Shown: positions 1 to 10,604 of the stretch, one piece after another
Numbering within the stretch: the first letter of the stretch is position 1
How the letters are laid out: every line of letters starts with the position of its first letter
Assembly (NCBI GenBank): GCA_031551885.1
Contig: JAVBMX010000031.1
Span: 12,090 to 76,089 of the forward strand
DNA: 64,000 nt
DNA from: Frigididesulfovibrio sp031551885
Lineage (GTDB): Bacteria > Desulfobacterota > Desulfovibrionia > Desulfovibrionales > Desulfovibrionaceae
Reading direction: 5' to 3'
Notes under the pieces: model-generated
Databases searched by the model: none
The model's input: only the letters and a program-made list of their open reading frames with translations
What the model was told of the DNA's origin: nothing
Made by a program: the position numbers and the translations under genes

Positions 1-134
1 GAGCACGGTCTTTTTGCCTGTCTTCAGGTCCTTCACTCGTTCCTTCTTTTTGCGCGAAGTCACGAAAAGAAGGGCGGCCCGCGCCGCCCGCCTCCTCTTG
101 CGCCCTTTCAACGCTTCAGCAAAGGAGAACGATC
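1..134. other. Upstream region with two hairpins
   Basis: No gene is seen here. Two inverted repeats are present: 42-50 pairs with 65-73 (9 bp), and 72-78 pairs with 83-89 (7 bp, GC-rich). They are probably the end of a preceding transcript or leader structure for the next gene. A ribosome site AAGGAGAA lies at about 122-129, just before the GTG at 135. Confidence 0.4.
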
Positions 135-1616
135 GTGAACAAGCCGAATCTGCAGCGAAAGTACCAACTTTTTATCAACGGTGCCTGGCGGGACGCCTCC
201 GACGGCGGCACGTTTGAAACGCGTTGCCCCGCCAATGGTGAAATGCTCGCGACCTGCGCCGAGGCGACCAAAGAAGACGTGGATGCCGCCGTTGCCGCCG
301 CGTCCGCAGCCCAGAAAAGCTGGAAAAACGTCACCCCGGCCGCGCGCGCCGACATTCTTTTGAAGATTGCCGACATCATCGAGGCCAACGCCGAGCACCT
401 CGCTCTGGTCGAAACGCTCGACAACGGCAAGCCCATTCGCGAAACCACGGCGATCGACGTGCCTTTCAGCGCCGACCACTCCCGGTATTTCGCCGGGGCC
501 GTTCGTACGGAGGAAGGCAGCGCCGCCATGCTCGACGAGAACACGCTTTCGCTCGTTCTGCGCGAGCCGATCGGCGTGGTCGGGCAGGTGGTGCCCTGGA
601 ACTTCCCCTTCCTGATGGCCGCATGGAAACTTGCTCCGGTGCTGGCCGCCGGCTGCTGCACGGTGTTCAAGCCTTCAAGCTACACCTCCTTGTCCGTGCT
701 TGAGTTTGCCCGGCTGATCGCCGACGGGCCGCCCAAGGGAGTCTTCAACGTTGTGACCGGCAAGGGCTCGCGTTCCGGGCAGTACATTTTGGACCATCCG
801 GGGTTCAACAAGCTCGCCTTCACCGGCTCCACCGAAGTCGGGTGCAGCGTGGCCGCCGCCGCCGCGAACAAGCTCATTCCCGCCACCTTGGAATTGGGCG
901 GCAAATCCGCCAACATTTTTTTCCCGGACTGCAATTGGGAAATGGCCATGACGGGCTGCAACTGGGCATTCTGTTCAACCAGGGGCAGGTCTGCTGCGCC
1001 GGTTCCCGGGTATTTGTCCATGAAGACATCTACGATCGCTTTGTGGAAGACGCGGTAACGGCCTTCAACAAAGTAAAGGTCGGCATGCCGTGGGAGCCCG
1101 ACACCCAACTGGGCTCACAGATTTATGAAAAGCATCTCACCGACGTTCTGGCGCGCATTGAGGCGGGCAAGGCCGAAGGCGCGAAGGTCGTCTGCGGCGG
1201 CGAACGCCTGACCGACGGCGCTTTTGCCAAAGGCTGCTTTATGAAGCCGACCCTGCTGACCAACGTCCCCAACGATATGAGAATCGCCCGGGAGGAAATC
1301 TTCGGCCCCGTGGCGTGCTCATCAAGTTCCGGAGCGAAGAGGAAGTCGTGGCCATGGCCAACGACAGCCCGTACGGCTTGGCGGCGGCGTGTGGACGCGC
1401 GACATCAACCGCGCTTTGCGCGTTTGCCGGGGTATAGAAACCGGGCGGATGTGGGTCAACACCTACAACAGCATTCCGTCCGGAGCGCCTTTCGGTGGAT
1501 ACAAGCAGTCGGGCATAGGGCGGGAAACCCACAAGGTCATCCTCGAACATTACACGCAGATGAAAAACATCATCATCAACCTGTCCGAGTCGCCCTCGGG
1601 CTTCTATCCTCGGTAA
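135..1616 (+). pseudogene. NAD(P)-dependent aldehyde dehydrogenase, three frameshifts
   Basis: Read across three frames this is an aldehyde dehydrogenase of about 494 residues, a normal length for the family, which oxidises aldehydes to acids with NAD(P)+. Visible family motifs are the PWNFP segment, the FTGSTEVG cofactor loop, the general-base segment LELGGKSA, the nucleophile segment GQVCCAG and the end motif SGIGRETH. The start is GTG at 135. The frame breaks at about 950, 1314 and 1387. Each break is repaired by restoring one G (ATGGAC, GCGGTG, GCGGGC), so three one-base deletions return the gene to its first frame. Codons between the breaks still encode good family sequence, so the damage is recent or a sequencing error. 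As written, translation stops at 1058, before the catalytic cysteine. The substrate is unknown. Confidence 0.85.
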
Positions 1617-1678
1617 CCCTCCGGCGGAAGAGTCCGCGAACAATCGGCCGGCGCCCGTCACCGTCGGCAATCCCGCAC

Positions 1679-1709
1679 ATCGGAACCGTCCTCGAACGAC
1701 GGTTCCGAT
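1679..1709 (+). terminator. Hairpin downstream of aldehyde dehydrogenase
   Basis: A perfect 12-bp stem (1679-1690 with 1698-1709) with a 7-nt loop lies 63 bases after the dehydrogenase stop. The downstream T-run is weak, so termination is inferred from placement. Confidence 0.5.
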
Positions 1710-1910
1710 TGCCGGTTTCAACGTCCGTCCCCGGAAAGAGAACGGCACCTAGGGCTGTATCACGGCAAACCGGCCCCGATAACGGAAATCCAGTCGGCTT
1801 GCGCCCAAAAACGGAAGAGAGTAGTTTGGCCCTTCCGGTATGCGTTCCGGCCAAGCCGGCCGGGGGAATCCGAACCGATTCGACGTTGGATGTCGAGGAG
1901 TTGTGCGTAA

Positions 1911-3002
1911 ATGGAAGATCATATTCGCTTTTCCCCAACCGACCGCGCGCTGCTGCTTTTGGACCAGCGCTTCCTGCCCACGCGGGAAGAGACCTTCGCG
2001 TGCCGGACTCTCGACGATGTGATATACGCGCTCAAAGAAATGGTGGTGCGCGGAGCCCCGGCCATCGGGGTGACGGCGGCCTTTGGGGCCGCGATCGTCG
2101 CCCGCGAAATCGAAGGGCAATACGGAACCGCATCCTCCCCGGAAGACTGGGAGGTCGATCTGGACGGCCGCATGCAACGCCTGGCCGACGCCCGCCCCAC
2201 AGCCGTGAATCTGGCCTGGGCCGTGAACAGGATGCAACACCTGCGGCATGAATCCGGGGTGTCGTGCCCGGCCGACCTTGCCGCGTTGTGGGAAGCCGAA
2301 GCCGAACGGATGCGGGCCGAAGACGTGGCCGTGAACCGCCGCATGGGCGAGAACGGCGCGGCCCTGTTGCGCGACGGCGACACCGTTTTGACCCACTGCA
2401 ACGCGGGAGCCCTGGCCACGGCCGGATGGGGCACGGCCCTGGGCGTGATTTACTCGGCCCGCGCGGCCGGGAAAAACATCAAAGTCATTGCCGACGAAAC
2501 CCGCCCCTTTTTGCAGGGCGCGCGCCTGACGGCTTACGAGCTGCATAAAGAGGGCGTTCCCGTGACGGTCGCCTGCGACAACGCCTGCGGCCTGCTGATG
2601 CGGCGTGGGCTGGTGGACAAAGTGATCGTCGGAGCCGACCGCATAGCCGCCAACGGTGACGCCGCCAACAAGATCGGCACCTACGGAGTGGCCCTGCTGG
2701 CCAAGGCCCACGGTATCCCGTTTTATGTGGCCGCGCCGCTTTCCACCGTCGACCCGAAGGCCCTGAACGGCGACGCGATTCCCATCGAAGAACGCACGCC
2801 GCGCGAGGTGACCCATGTGGGCGACGTCCGCCTCACTCCCGAAGGGGTGCCGGTATACAACTTTGCCTTTGACGTTACCCCGGCCGCGTTCATCGCCGGG
2901 ATCATCACGGAAGTCGGGGTGCTGACCGCCCCTTACGAAACAAGCATCGCCCGCGCCCTGGCGGGAGCCCGTCACCCTCAACTCAACGACCGACAGCCAT
3001 GA
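1911..3002 (+). CDS. mtnA: S-methyl-5-thioribose-1-phosphate isomerase
   Basis: This 363-residue protein is the aldose-ketose isomerase of the methionine salvage pathway. It converts methylthioribose-1-phosphate to methylthioribulose-1-phosphate in the cytoplasm. The eIF2B-like family motifs are clear: RGAPAIG near residue 45, the catalytic-cysteine segment THCNAGALAT near 160, DETRP near 195, and the catalytic-aspartate segment GADRIAANGD near 240. Length is typical. The ATG at 1911 has a GAGGAG ribosome site about ten bases upstream. No other salvage gene is adjacent, and I see no SAM riboswitch in the 294-base leader. The stop overlaps the next start (ATGA), so the two genes are probably translationally coupled. 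Confidence 0.93.
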   Translation: MEDHIRFSPTDRALLLLDQRFLPTREETFACRTLDDVIYALKEMVVRGAPAIGVTAAFGAAIVAREIEGQYGTASSPEDWEVDLDGRMQRLADARPTAVNLAWAVNRMQHLRHESGVSCPADLAALWEAEAERMRAEDVAVNRRMGENGAALLRDGDTVLTHCNAGALATAGWGTALGVIYSARAAGKNIKVIADETRPFLQGARLTAYELHKEGVPVTVACDNACGLLMRRGLVDKVIVGADRIAANGDAANKIGTYGVALLAKAHGIPFYVAAPLSTVDPKALNGDAIPIEERTPREVTHVGDVRLTPEGVPVYNFAFDVTPAAFIAGIITEVGVLTAPYETSIARALAGARHPQLNDRQP

Positions 3003-3619
3003 GACGAACCGCCTTTTCGCGAACCGCCGTCTTTGCTTTCTGTATTCTTTTGTGCGCCGCGCAGGCTCTCGCCGCCGAAACGGTCGCCAATCCCGTCAAG
3101 CGCGGCCTGCCCATGCAGCCGCCGCGCGCCTTGTTGCAGAAGATGTTTCCCGAGGATCCCCTGTATCTTTCGCTTTCCGGGGGCTGGGGCTACGAGCAAA
3201 CGGATCCCGTGGTGATCACCACGCCGAAGGAACTGGCCGGCCAGTATTTCGACACCGAACCCCTGGAATACGGGATGGTGGATTTTCGCAACTACGAGGA
3301 GTTCGTCGGAGCCCGGGCGGAGTCGCAAAAAATGGTCGTCATGGGTATCGATCGGGGCGAGCGGCGCGTGGTGCGCGAGAACGGCAAAGTTTTAAGCTGC
3401 ATTACCGCTCACGCGCGGGTCATCTCTCCCGACGATTTCAAAAAGCTGAGTTCGGATGTCGAGCGGATCGACGCCAAAGACGTGGAAGCCCGCAAAGCGC
3501 TGGAGGCCCGTGTCTCCAAGGTTTCCCGCACCTATTGGTTTGATTTGACGGAACCGTTCGCCCACAATGAGGAACTGGAAAGCAAAGGGGTGAAACCCCC
3601 TGCGGCGGGCAGCCGCTGA
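2999..3619 (+). CDS. Exported protein of unknown function
   Basis: The product has 206 residues and starts with a clear signal peptide (basic MRRTAFSR, hydrophobic core, AQALAA cleavage region), so it is probably periplasmic. I do not recognise the family. The mature part is mixed alpha/beta in appearance, with a charged C-terminal third. It has one cysteine in the mature region, so structural disulfides are unlikely. It overlaps mtnA by four bases (ATGA) and is followed after 27 bases by the AsmA-like gene, so the three may be co-transcribed. Nothing visible links it to methionine salvage; an envelope role is suggested only by the AsmA neighbour. Confidence 0.75.
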   Translation: MRRTAFSRTAVFAFCILLCAAQALAAETVANPVKRGLPMQPPRALLQKMFPEDPLYLSLSGGWGYEQTDPVVITTPKELAGQYFDTEPLEYGMVDFRNYEEFVGARAESQKMVVMGIDRGERRVVRENGKVLSCITAHARVISPDDFKKLSSDVERIDAKDVEARKALEARVSKVSRTYWFDLTEPFAHNEELESKGVKPPAAGSR

Positions 3620-3646
3620 CGGGTGGCTTTTTTTTGGAGAACCGTC

Positions 3647-5554
3647 ATGAAACGTATCATCGGCATCATTTTTTTGTCCCTGGCCTGTGTGGCCGTGCTC
3701 GTCCTCGTGGTTGTCGGCGTGCTGTTGGCCACTCTGGACGTCAACAACTATAAGGAAGAAATTTCTGCCGCCGTCCAGAAGGCCACCGGCAGAGTTCTGA
3801 TTTTTGAAGGCGACCTGAAAACGTCCTTTTTCCCCACCCTGGCGCTGGAAACCGGACGCCTGCGCCTGGAAGACCCGCCGGGTTTCGGGCAGGACCCGTT
3901 CGCCTCGGTGGAGAGCGCTTCGTTCAGTCTGGCCCTTGGTCCGCTCTTTCACGGCGAAGCCAGGGTGAAAGAGGTGACTCTGCGGGGCGTGACCGTCAAA
4001 CTTGTGCGGGCATCGGACGGAGCGGTCAACTGGGAGATGGGTCCGGCAAAACCCGCCAAGGAAGGGGTACGGCCTTTGGAAGCCCCCGAGGCGCGGGAAA
4101 AGCCGAGCGCCGACTCCAAAGCGCCTGCCGACAAGCGTTTGGACCTGCAGGTGGATTCTCTGCGCTGCAACGATATTTCCGTAACCTATCGGGATATGAC
4201 GGCCGGGGCTTCCTACCGGCTGCGGATCGCGGATTTTGAGATGCAAAATGTTCGTCCCGATGCGGACATCCCCATCACCTTCTCGGGGTCGGCCGCAGAC
4301 GAGGCGTCCGGGGTCGGGGTCGAAGTGGCCCTGATCGCGCAGCTGCGGGTGGAAAGCACGGGCAACGCCGGTCTGACCGTAAAGAACCTGGAAATCACGG
4401 CCCGAAATCGCGCCAAACAAAGCTTGGCTTTCAGCCTTGCGGGCGACGCGCGGTACAACGGCCAAAGCCGCTCCCTGGTCATGGAAAACCTGAAAGGGTC
4501 TTTGGCCGGAACGTCCTACGAAGCCGGCTTCACGGTGCTGCTGCCGGGGGCGGAAGGCACGGCCCCGGGCATCAACCGCGATGTGCGCGGCTCGATCCGC
4601 CTGGGCAAGGTGGACCTGGATGTCCTGCTGCCGGTTGTGGAGTCGTTCGCCGCGGAAGAAGGCAAAGTGATGGAGGCCGGCGGCCCGGTCGCTGAACCGG
4701 CCGAAAAGGCTCCGTCAGGTTCCCGCCACGCCGTCCGTCCGGCCTCCCGCTCGGCGGGAGGGGGCATGTCCGGGCTGCATGGGGACGTGCAGATCGACGC
4801 GGCTGGCATGACGGTTTCCAAGTTGCCGCTGACGGATATCTCCGCGCGGCTGGTGGTCGACAAGGGCGCGGTCACGGTGACGCCGTTTTCCTTCAAGCTG
4901 TTTGACGGCTCCGTCAACGGCAATGCCGACTGCGATTTGCGGGCCGATCCGCCGGATGTTCACGCGGTCGCCGTAGCCAAGGGCGTATCGGTCAGACATC
5001 TGCTTCTGGCTTTGGCCGGAAAGGACTTCGCCTCCGGCAAAGCCGATCTGAACATGGATGTGCAGGGCAAGGGCCTTGCATGGGCCGAACTCGCGCCCAC
5101 TCTGGGGGGCACGGCCAAAGTGTTGGTGACCGAGGGCGAGGCGCGTGGCTTCAACCTGATCCCGTCCGGCCTGCCGGGTGTTTCGCCCGTGCCGACGGAG
5201 TTTTCGGTAGAGCGCCTTTCCGCATCCTGGACCGGGAGTAAAGGTGTTTTTACGTCCCGCGACGTTTTGCTGCTTTCGCCCGCTCTCAAGGCCGAGGGCG
5301 GGGGAACGGTGAACCTGCCGGGTGAGTCCACGGCCATGCACCTTGACTTCCTTGTCGGCGGGCTGCCCCCGGCCATTCCTTTAAAGATTGAAGGTCCGTT
5401 CGCGGCGTTAAAATACAATGTGGACATGGAAGCCCTCGTGCGCAACACGGCCAGGGGGGTGCTGGAATCTCCCGAAAAAGCGGGCGAGCTGCTCAAGCAG
5501 GCGCCGGACAAGGCCGGAACCGTGATCAAAGGCGTGGAGGGATTGTTCCGCTGA
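3647..5554 (+). CDS. AsmA-family envelope protein
   Basis: The product has about 635 residues, with one N-terminal membrane segment (residues 4-26) followed by a long periplasmic domain. The N-terminal region, from the membrane helix through the NNYKEEI and GRVLIFEGD segments, matches AsmA-like proteins, which are relatives of TamB and YhdP implicated in outer-membrane lipid homeostasis. A linker rich in Ala, Glu and Pro (about residues 130-160) and another near 345-375 divide the periplasmic part. The C-terminal half looks like the AsmA repeat-type beta domain. The ATG at 3647 is preferred over an upstream start because TGGAGA lies just before it. A hairpin terminator follows. Confidence 0.85.
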   Translation: MKRIIGIIFLSLACVAVLVLVVVGVLLATLDVNNYKEEISAAVQKATGRVLIFEGDLKTSFFPTLALETGRLRLEDPPGFGQDPFASVESASFSLALGPLFHGEARVKEVTLRGVTVKLVRASDGAVNWEMGPAKPAKEGVRPLEAPEAREKPSADSKAPADKRLDLQVDSLRCNDISVTYRDMTAGASYRLRIADFEMQNVRPDADIPITFSGSAADEASGVGVEVALIAQLRVESTGNAGLTVKNLEITARNRAKQSLAFSLAGDARYNGQSRSLVMENLKGSLAGTSYEAGFTVLLPGAEGTAPGINRDVRGSIRLGKVDLDVLLPVVESFAAEEGKVMEAGGPVAEPAEKAPSGSRHAVRPASRSAGGGMSGLHGDVQIDAAGMTVSKLPLTDISARLVVDKGAVTVTPFSFKLFDGSVNGNADCDLRADPPDVHAVAVAKGVSVRHLLLALAGKDFASGKADLNMDVQGKGLAWAELAPTLGGTAKVLVTEGEARGFNLIPSGLPGVSPVPTEFSVERLSASWTGSKGVFTSRDVLLLSPALKAEGGGTVNLPGESTAMHLDFLVGGLPPAIPLKIEGPFAALKYNVDMEALVRNTARGVLESPEKAGELLKQAPDKAGTVIKGVEGLFR

Positions 5555-5644
5555 GCGCCGGCCGGCGGCGGCCCTTGGCTGCCGACGCGTTTTCGCGTTC
5601 GCGGGTCGATGTTTTTTCAGACTGTTCTATGAGGGTTTTGTTCT

Positions 5645-5677
5645 CGGGGCGTTCTTCACCGGACGCCCCGTTATTTG
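5645..5677 (+). terminator. Intrinsic terminator after AsmA gene
   Basis: An 8-bp GC-rich stem (5645-5652 with 5663-5670) is followed by GTTATTTG, about 90 bases after the AsmA-like stop. Confidence 0.6.
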
Positions 5678-5746
5678 TCCGACTCCGGCGGGCTGGACAA
5701 AGGCCGTCACGGCGGGTTATTGAGATTCTTTGCCGGAGAACGTGAA

Positions 5747-7177
<1,431 letters not shown>

Positions 7178-7603
7178 GCGGGGCGATGCGTGGAACGTTC
7201 CCGAACGGTATTTTCGTGAAGGATTCGGTCGGGCGAATCAAGGGTTTTTCCTTTACCGCCGGATGTAATCCTATTAAATTTCTCTTATTTGGGCCGGGCA
7301 AGGACGGAGGCGTAAATTCTTCTCGGGCGGCGAAACGGCGCAATATGGCTAAAATATGGCATTAGATAACGCTCTATGCATTATTTTCCCCTTTGGAAAA
7401 ATGTAACCAAAAAGTACAGATAAAAATGGGAAATGTCGTAAAAACGACGTATTTTTTTCGCATGCTTAGGTAAGTGAAAAAAAACACAGAAAAACGCTCG
7501 GTGATCAGATTTCTTAAACCGCTCCGAAATGGAGCGCTGTGGGCCGAGACGCCATACTTGATACTTGCAGAAGGAAACATGTAACCTATGTTCGGAGGAA
7601 GGT
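7178..7603 (+). other. AT-rich intergenic region before outer-membrane gene
   Basis: This 426-base stretch has no convincing gene. It is much more AT-rich than the flanks and holds a candidate sigma-54 promoter (7346-7362). It also holds a short hairpin (7435-7439 with 7444-7448) followed by GTATTTTTTT, which may be a small terminator. The rest looks like a long leader for the gene at 7604. Confidence 0.5.
7346..7362 (+). promoter_or_regulatory. Candidate sigma-54 (-24/-12) promoter
   Basis: TGGCTA and ATGGCA elements have the required GG-N10-GC spacing (GG at 7347-7348, GC at 7359-7360). The -12 half is TGGC rather than TTGC. It lies about 240 bases upstream of the outer-membrane gene and downstream of a sigma-54 activator gene. 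The long distance lowers confidence. Confidence 0.35.
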
Positions 7604-8560
7604 ATGAAGCGAATTTTTTCTGTGCTGCTGGCGGGCTGTCTGCTTCTGGGGTCCGCGGTCGCCGCTCACGCCGAAGGCGGTTTCTTTGATTCCGACAAAC
7701 CCAGCGCGGTGCTGGGTGCGCCCGTCAACATCTCCATCGGGGGGGGCGCCATTCTGCCCAAGGGCATGCTTCTGACGGCCCTGAACACCTCGTTCCGGGA
7801 TAAAACCCAGCATGTGGGCCCCGACGGCGCGGCCAACGACACGTTCGCGCAGACCTGGCTGCTGAAGATTCGTTACGGCCTGTTCGACCGCTTCGAAATC
7901 AGCACCGTGGTACCCTATGTGAACAACGACGTCGACAACCAGTACTGGCGCGTTGAAGGCCTCGGCGACGTCTACGTGGGCACCGCCACCGCCATTCTGA
8001 GCCAGCGCGCCGGCGACCCGATGTGGTTGACCCTGCTGGCCGGCCTCAATCTGCCCACGGGCGACGAGCACATCCCCGGCGCCGGCGTTCTCGGCGGCCG
8101 CCTGGGCCTCTCCTGGGCCAAGCGGTTCAATAAGAACATTCTGGTCGCCGGTGACTTTGTGTGGGAAATGCCTCTGGGGCGCGGCAACGAGCCCTATGAC
8201 AGCCCCGCTCCGTGGAACCGCAGCGGCAGCGTTGAGCGCGGCGACGTGTACACCGCCACCGCCCACGCCCGTTACATGTTCAACTCCTGGGACGTGGGCG
8301 TGGAAACCGTCTACCAGAAGGCTGAATCCGGCACCCGTCACCTGGGCGACAACTATGTGCGTCCCGCCGACGGCAAGAGCGAGTTCATCATGAACAACGG
8401 CGTCACCGAGTGGGTGGTCGGTCCTTCCGTGAACTTCGCCATCGACTCGCTGAGCATGTGGGTGGGCGCCGGCGCGTTCCTTCCCGTCTATCAAGACGCC
8501 AAAGGCCCCACCAAGATGGAAGACATGCGTTACGAGTTCAAGATCGGCAAGACTTGGTAG
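7604..8560 (+). CDS. Predicted outer-membrane beta-barrel (phenol MetA-like family)
   Basis: The 318-residue product has a signal peptide (about 1-23, ending AAHA), followed by a sequence rich in alternating polar and aromatic strands. It closes with an aromatic residue (KIGKTW), as expected for an outer-membrane barrel. The segments SFRDKTQHVGPDG, ISTVVPYV and LAGLNLPTGDE resemble the MetA-pathway phenol-degradation family of putative barrels, whose substrate is generally unproven. The ATG at 7604 has GGAGGAAGG directly upstream. A strong intrinsic terminator follows, so it is a single-gene unit. The adjacent orphan sigma-54 regulator and a candidate -24/-12 site suggest regulated expression. 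A phenol role should not be assumed. Confidence 0.75.
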   Translation: MKRIFSVLLAGCLLLGSAVAAHAEGGFFDSDKPSAVLGAPVNISIGGGAILPKGMLLTALNTSFRDKTQHVGPDGAANDTFAQTWLLKIRYGLFDRFEISTVVPYVNNDVDNQYWRVEGLGDVYVGTATAILSQRAGDPMWLTLLAGLNLPTGDEHIPGAGVLGGRLGLSWAKRFNKNILVAGDFVWEMPLGRGNEPYDSPAPWNRSGSVERGDVYTATAHARYMFNSWDVGVETVYQKAESGTRHLGDNYVRPADGKSEFIMNNGVTEWVVGPSVNFAIDSLSMWVGAGAFLPVYQDAKGPTKMEDMRYEFKIGKTW

Positions 8561-8583
8561 GCATCGCATTACCCAAGCGCTTG

Positions 8584-8615
8584 AAAGCCCCTCGCTTTGG
8601 CGGGGGGCTTTTTTC
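8584..8615 (+). terminator. Intrinsic terminator
   Basis: A 12-bp stem with one G-U pair (8584-8595 with 8600-8611) ends in a T-run, 24 bases after the barrel gene stop. Confidence 0.85.
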
Positions 8616-8989
8616 TGTGGGAGTGGATTCTCGGCTGGGAAAAGTGAAGATTCCCGGCCCGTGCCGCGACGATTTATTTTTTCCCATACGCGTCGAGAGG
8701 CGGCGCAGCGGCCGTCCGTCTGGGAAAAGGCTTGCGTGGTGCTTGACAAGTGTTGTACTTACAAGCCCAGTTTAGACGATTTTTTCACATACACGGCGGG
8801 CGGCCCGGTAAGCGCGTCCGTTAAGGGCGCTTTTTTCGGCCGTGCGACGGGGATGCCCACTTCCCACCAACATCGCGCCGAAGAACGGGAAAGAGGGCTT
8901 CAGGCCCGCCCGTGGTGTGAACGGCAGTGAAAAATTTGGCGAGAATGATGCCGAAAACGAGCAGCGCACCCTGTACAGGAGGTATGTTT
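8616..8989 (+). other. Leader of Crp/Fnr gene with symmetric motif
   Basis: No gene is seen in these 374 bases. CTTGACAAG at 8742-8750 is itself palindromic and contains TTGACA. It is followed by CTTACAAG at 8758-8765. No good -10 element sits at the usual distance, so an operator for the downstream regulator is as likely as a promoter. Confidence 0.3.
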
Positions 8990-9661
8990 ATGCCGACCGC
9001 ACCGTACAGCCCCGTTGTCCTTACCGATCTGAATCTGCCTTGGGAAAGGGTGCTGCATCTGGGTGTACCGGTGACTTTTGTTCCCAGGCAGGTCATCACC
9101 GTCAGCGCCGCCACGGCGAGCAGCGGATTTTACTACATCCGCAAGGGACGGGTGCGTCTTTCGTATATCGCCCCGAACGGGCAGGAAAAGGTCCTGTTCT
9201 ACCTCGGCAAGGGGACGCTTTTTGCGGAAATCCCGATCATGGTGATCAGCGCCGACTGCATCTTCACCTGCATGGATGAGGTCGCCGCCGTCCTGTTTAA
9301 GAAAAAAGAGGTCACGTCTCTTCAGTTTGCCAAGGAACATCCCGAACTCATGCTGAACTGGATTGAATCTTCCTGCATTAAAAGCGGAAATTTTTTCAAT
9401 CAGCTGTGCAATTCCGGGCTGTTCGACGCTTTCGGCAACGTGTGCCGGCTGCTGTACAGCATGGCGCTGCACAGTCCGGATCCTCGCCGTCTTGTTCCGC
9501 AACTCTCGCAGCAAGAGCTGGCCTCCATGCTGGGCATCCACCGGGGGTCTTTGCACAAGGCCCTGACCCGGCTGAAAAAAGAAAACGTCATCGGCGACTA
9601 CAGCAAGCGCGAATTGCGCATCTACGATCTTGATCTCCTGAAATATTACGCGGAAGCGTAA
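8990..9661 (+). CDS. Crp/Fnr-family transcription regulator
   Basis: The roughly 223-residue protein has an N-terminal cyclic-nucleotide-binding-type beta-roll (about 15-125; YYIRKGRVRLSY, FYLGKGTLFAEIP). A dimer helix follows, then a C-terminal winged helix-turn-helix (SQQELASMLGIHRGSLHKAL). It lacks the N-terminal cysteine cluster of Fnr, and its effector is unknown. The ATG at 8990 is preferred to 8984 because AGGAGG at 8977-8982 is then correctly spaced. It lies about 230 bases upstream of the hdr-flox operon in the same direction and is the obvious candidate regulator, but no protein-specific site can be named from sequence alone. Confidence 0.85.
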   Translation: MPTAPYSPVVLTDLNLPWERVLHLGVPVTFVPRQVITVSAATASSGFYYIRKGRVRLSYIAPNGQEKVLFYLGKGTLFAEIPIMVISADCIFTCMDEVAAVLFKKKEVTSLQFAKEHPELMLNWIESSCIKSGNFFNQLCNSGLFDAFGNVCRLLYSMALHSPDPRRLVPQLSQQELASMLGIHRGSLHKALTRLKKENVIGDYSKRELRIYDLDLLKYYAEA

Positions 9662-9683
9662 CCCGCCTTTCCCCGCCGTATCG

Positions 9684-9708
9684 CCCGCCGCCCCGGCGGG
9701 AGAGCTTT
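9684..9708 (+). terminator. Hairpin after Crp/Fnr gene
   Basis: A 7-bp stem CCCGCCG/CGGCGGG (9684-9690 with 9694-9700) is followed by a short T-run in AGAGCTTTTG. The loop is small and the terminator weak. Confidence 0.35.
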
Positions 9709-9768
9709 TGTGCGCCGCCCGCAAGCAAAAAGCGGAGCCGACGCATCTGAAATCGGCGCTATTTTGGC

Positions 9769-9797
9769 TTGAAATCATCGGCAGCCCGGCATACACT
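9769..9797 (+). promoter_or_regulatory. Sigma-70 promoter of hdr-flox operon
   Basis: TTGAAA (9769-9774) and TACACT (9792-9797) are separated by exactly 17 bases, about 90 bases before the hdrC start. No competing promoter was seen between the Crp/Fnr gene and hdrC. Confidence 0.6.
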
Positions 9798-9890
9798 TGC
9801 CCTCTGCCGGCGGTATCGCTTTAGGCGAAGCACCCGGCCGAACAAAATTTCGCGGCGCCCGACGCCGGGTCTTCAACCAAGGTGATGTCT

Positions 9891-10604
9891 ATGGAAACGA
9901 TCAGACTCGACAAGCCGGATACCGCCTTTATCCGGCGGGTGGAGGAAGAGAGCGGGCAGGACGTCTCGCGCTGTTACCAGTGCGGAAACTGTACGGCCGG
10001 GTGCCCCATGTCCTTCACATACGACTACTCCGTGAGCAGGATCATGCGCCTGATTCAGGCCGGGCAAAAGGACACGGTGTTGTCGTCCCGGGCCATCTGG
10101 ATGTGCGCCACCTGCGAGACCTGCACCCAACGGTGTCCCAACAACATCGATGTGGCCGGCATTCTTGACACCTGCCGGCACATGGCCCGGCGCGAAAGCA
10201 AGGGCGGCGTGCATGCCGTGCGGGCCTTTTGGGACTCCTTCCTGTCGTCGGTCGGTATGAACGGCAAGGTCCACGAAATCGGCCTTATGGCCCTGTACGT
10301 GTTGCGCACCGGCCGCTTCTGGACCGACATGGATCTGGCCCCCAAAGTGCTGCCCAAAGGCAAAATGGCCATCATGCCCCACCGGGCCTCGGCCGCCGGG
10401 CGCAAGGAAGTGGCCGACATCTTCCGCCGCTTCCAGGAAGGCAAGTCCGATGAAGCCGCCGTCAAGGCCCGCATCGCCTCGACGCCCGCCTCGGCCCCCG
10501 GAGTCAAGGACGAAAGCTGTACACCCGGCGCCACGGCCTTCGGCCTGGACGCCTCCACCACCAAGCTCTCGCAGCCCGAGCATTCTCAGGAGGCCAAATC
10601 ATGA
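9891..10604 (+). CDS. hdrC: Heterodisulfide reductase-like subunit C
   Basis: This 237-residue iron-sulfur protein carries two [4Fe-4S] motifs, CYQCGNCTAGCP near residue 30 and CATCETCTQRCP near 70. In HdrABC complexes HdrC passes electrons between HdrA and the catalytic HdrB. The sequence after about residue 110 is helical, and the last 40 residues are low-complexity (Ala, Ser, Thr, Pro). The ATG at 9891 is chosen because AAGGTG at 9879-9884 fits it; in-frame GTG 9882 and ATG 9885 also exist. It opens the hdr-flox operon and overlaps hdrB by four bases (ATGA). Confidence 0.9.
   Translation: METIRLDKPDTAFIRRVEEESGQDVSRCYQCGNCTAGCPMSFTYDYSVSRIMRLIQAGQKDTVLSSRAIWMCATCETCTQRCPNNIDVAGILDTCRHMARRESKGGVHAVRAFWDSFLSSVGMNGKVHEIGLMALYVLRTGRFWTDMDLAPKVLPKGKMAIMPHRASAAGRKEVADIFRRFQEGKSDEAAVKARIASTPASAPGVKDESCTPGATAFGLDASTTKLSQPEHSQEAKS

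Noticed and set aside
1617..1910. SAM riboswitch before mtnA
   Set aside because: Methionine-salvage genes can carry one, but no SAM riboswitch core or anti-terminator arrangement could be traced in the leader.
5675..5746. N-terminal extension of the NtrC-type regulator from TTG 5675
   Set aside because: It overlaps the preceding terminator region and has no ribosome site; receiver domains begin near the ATG at 5747.
7529..7545. Second sigma-54 site in the barrel leader (GG-N10-GC at about 7531)
   Set aside because: The spacing fits but the -12 half is TGGGC and the -24 half lacks the usual C; the site at 7346 is better.
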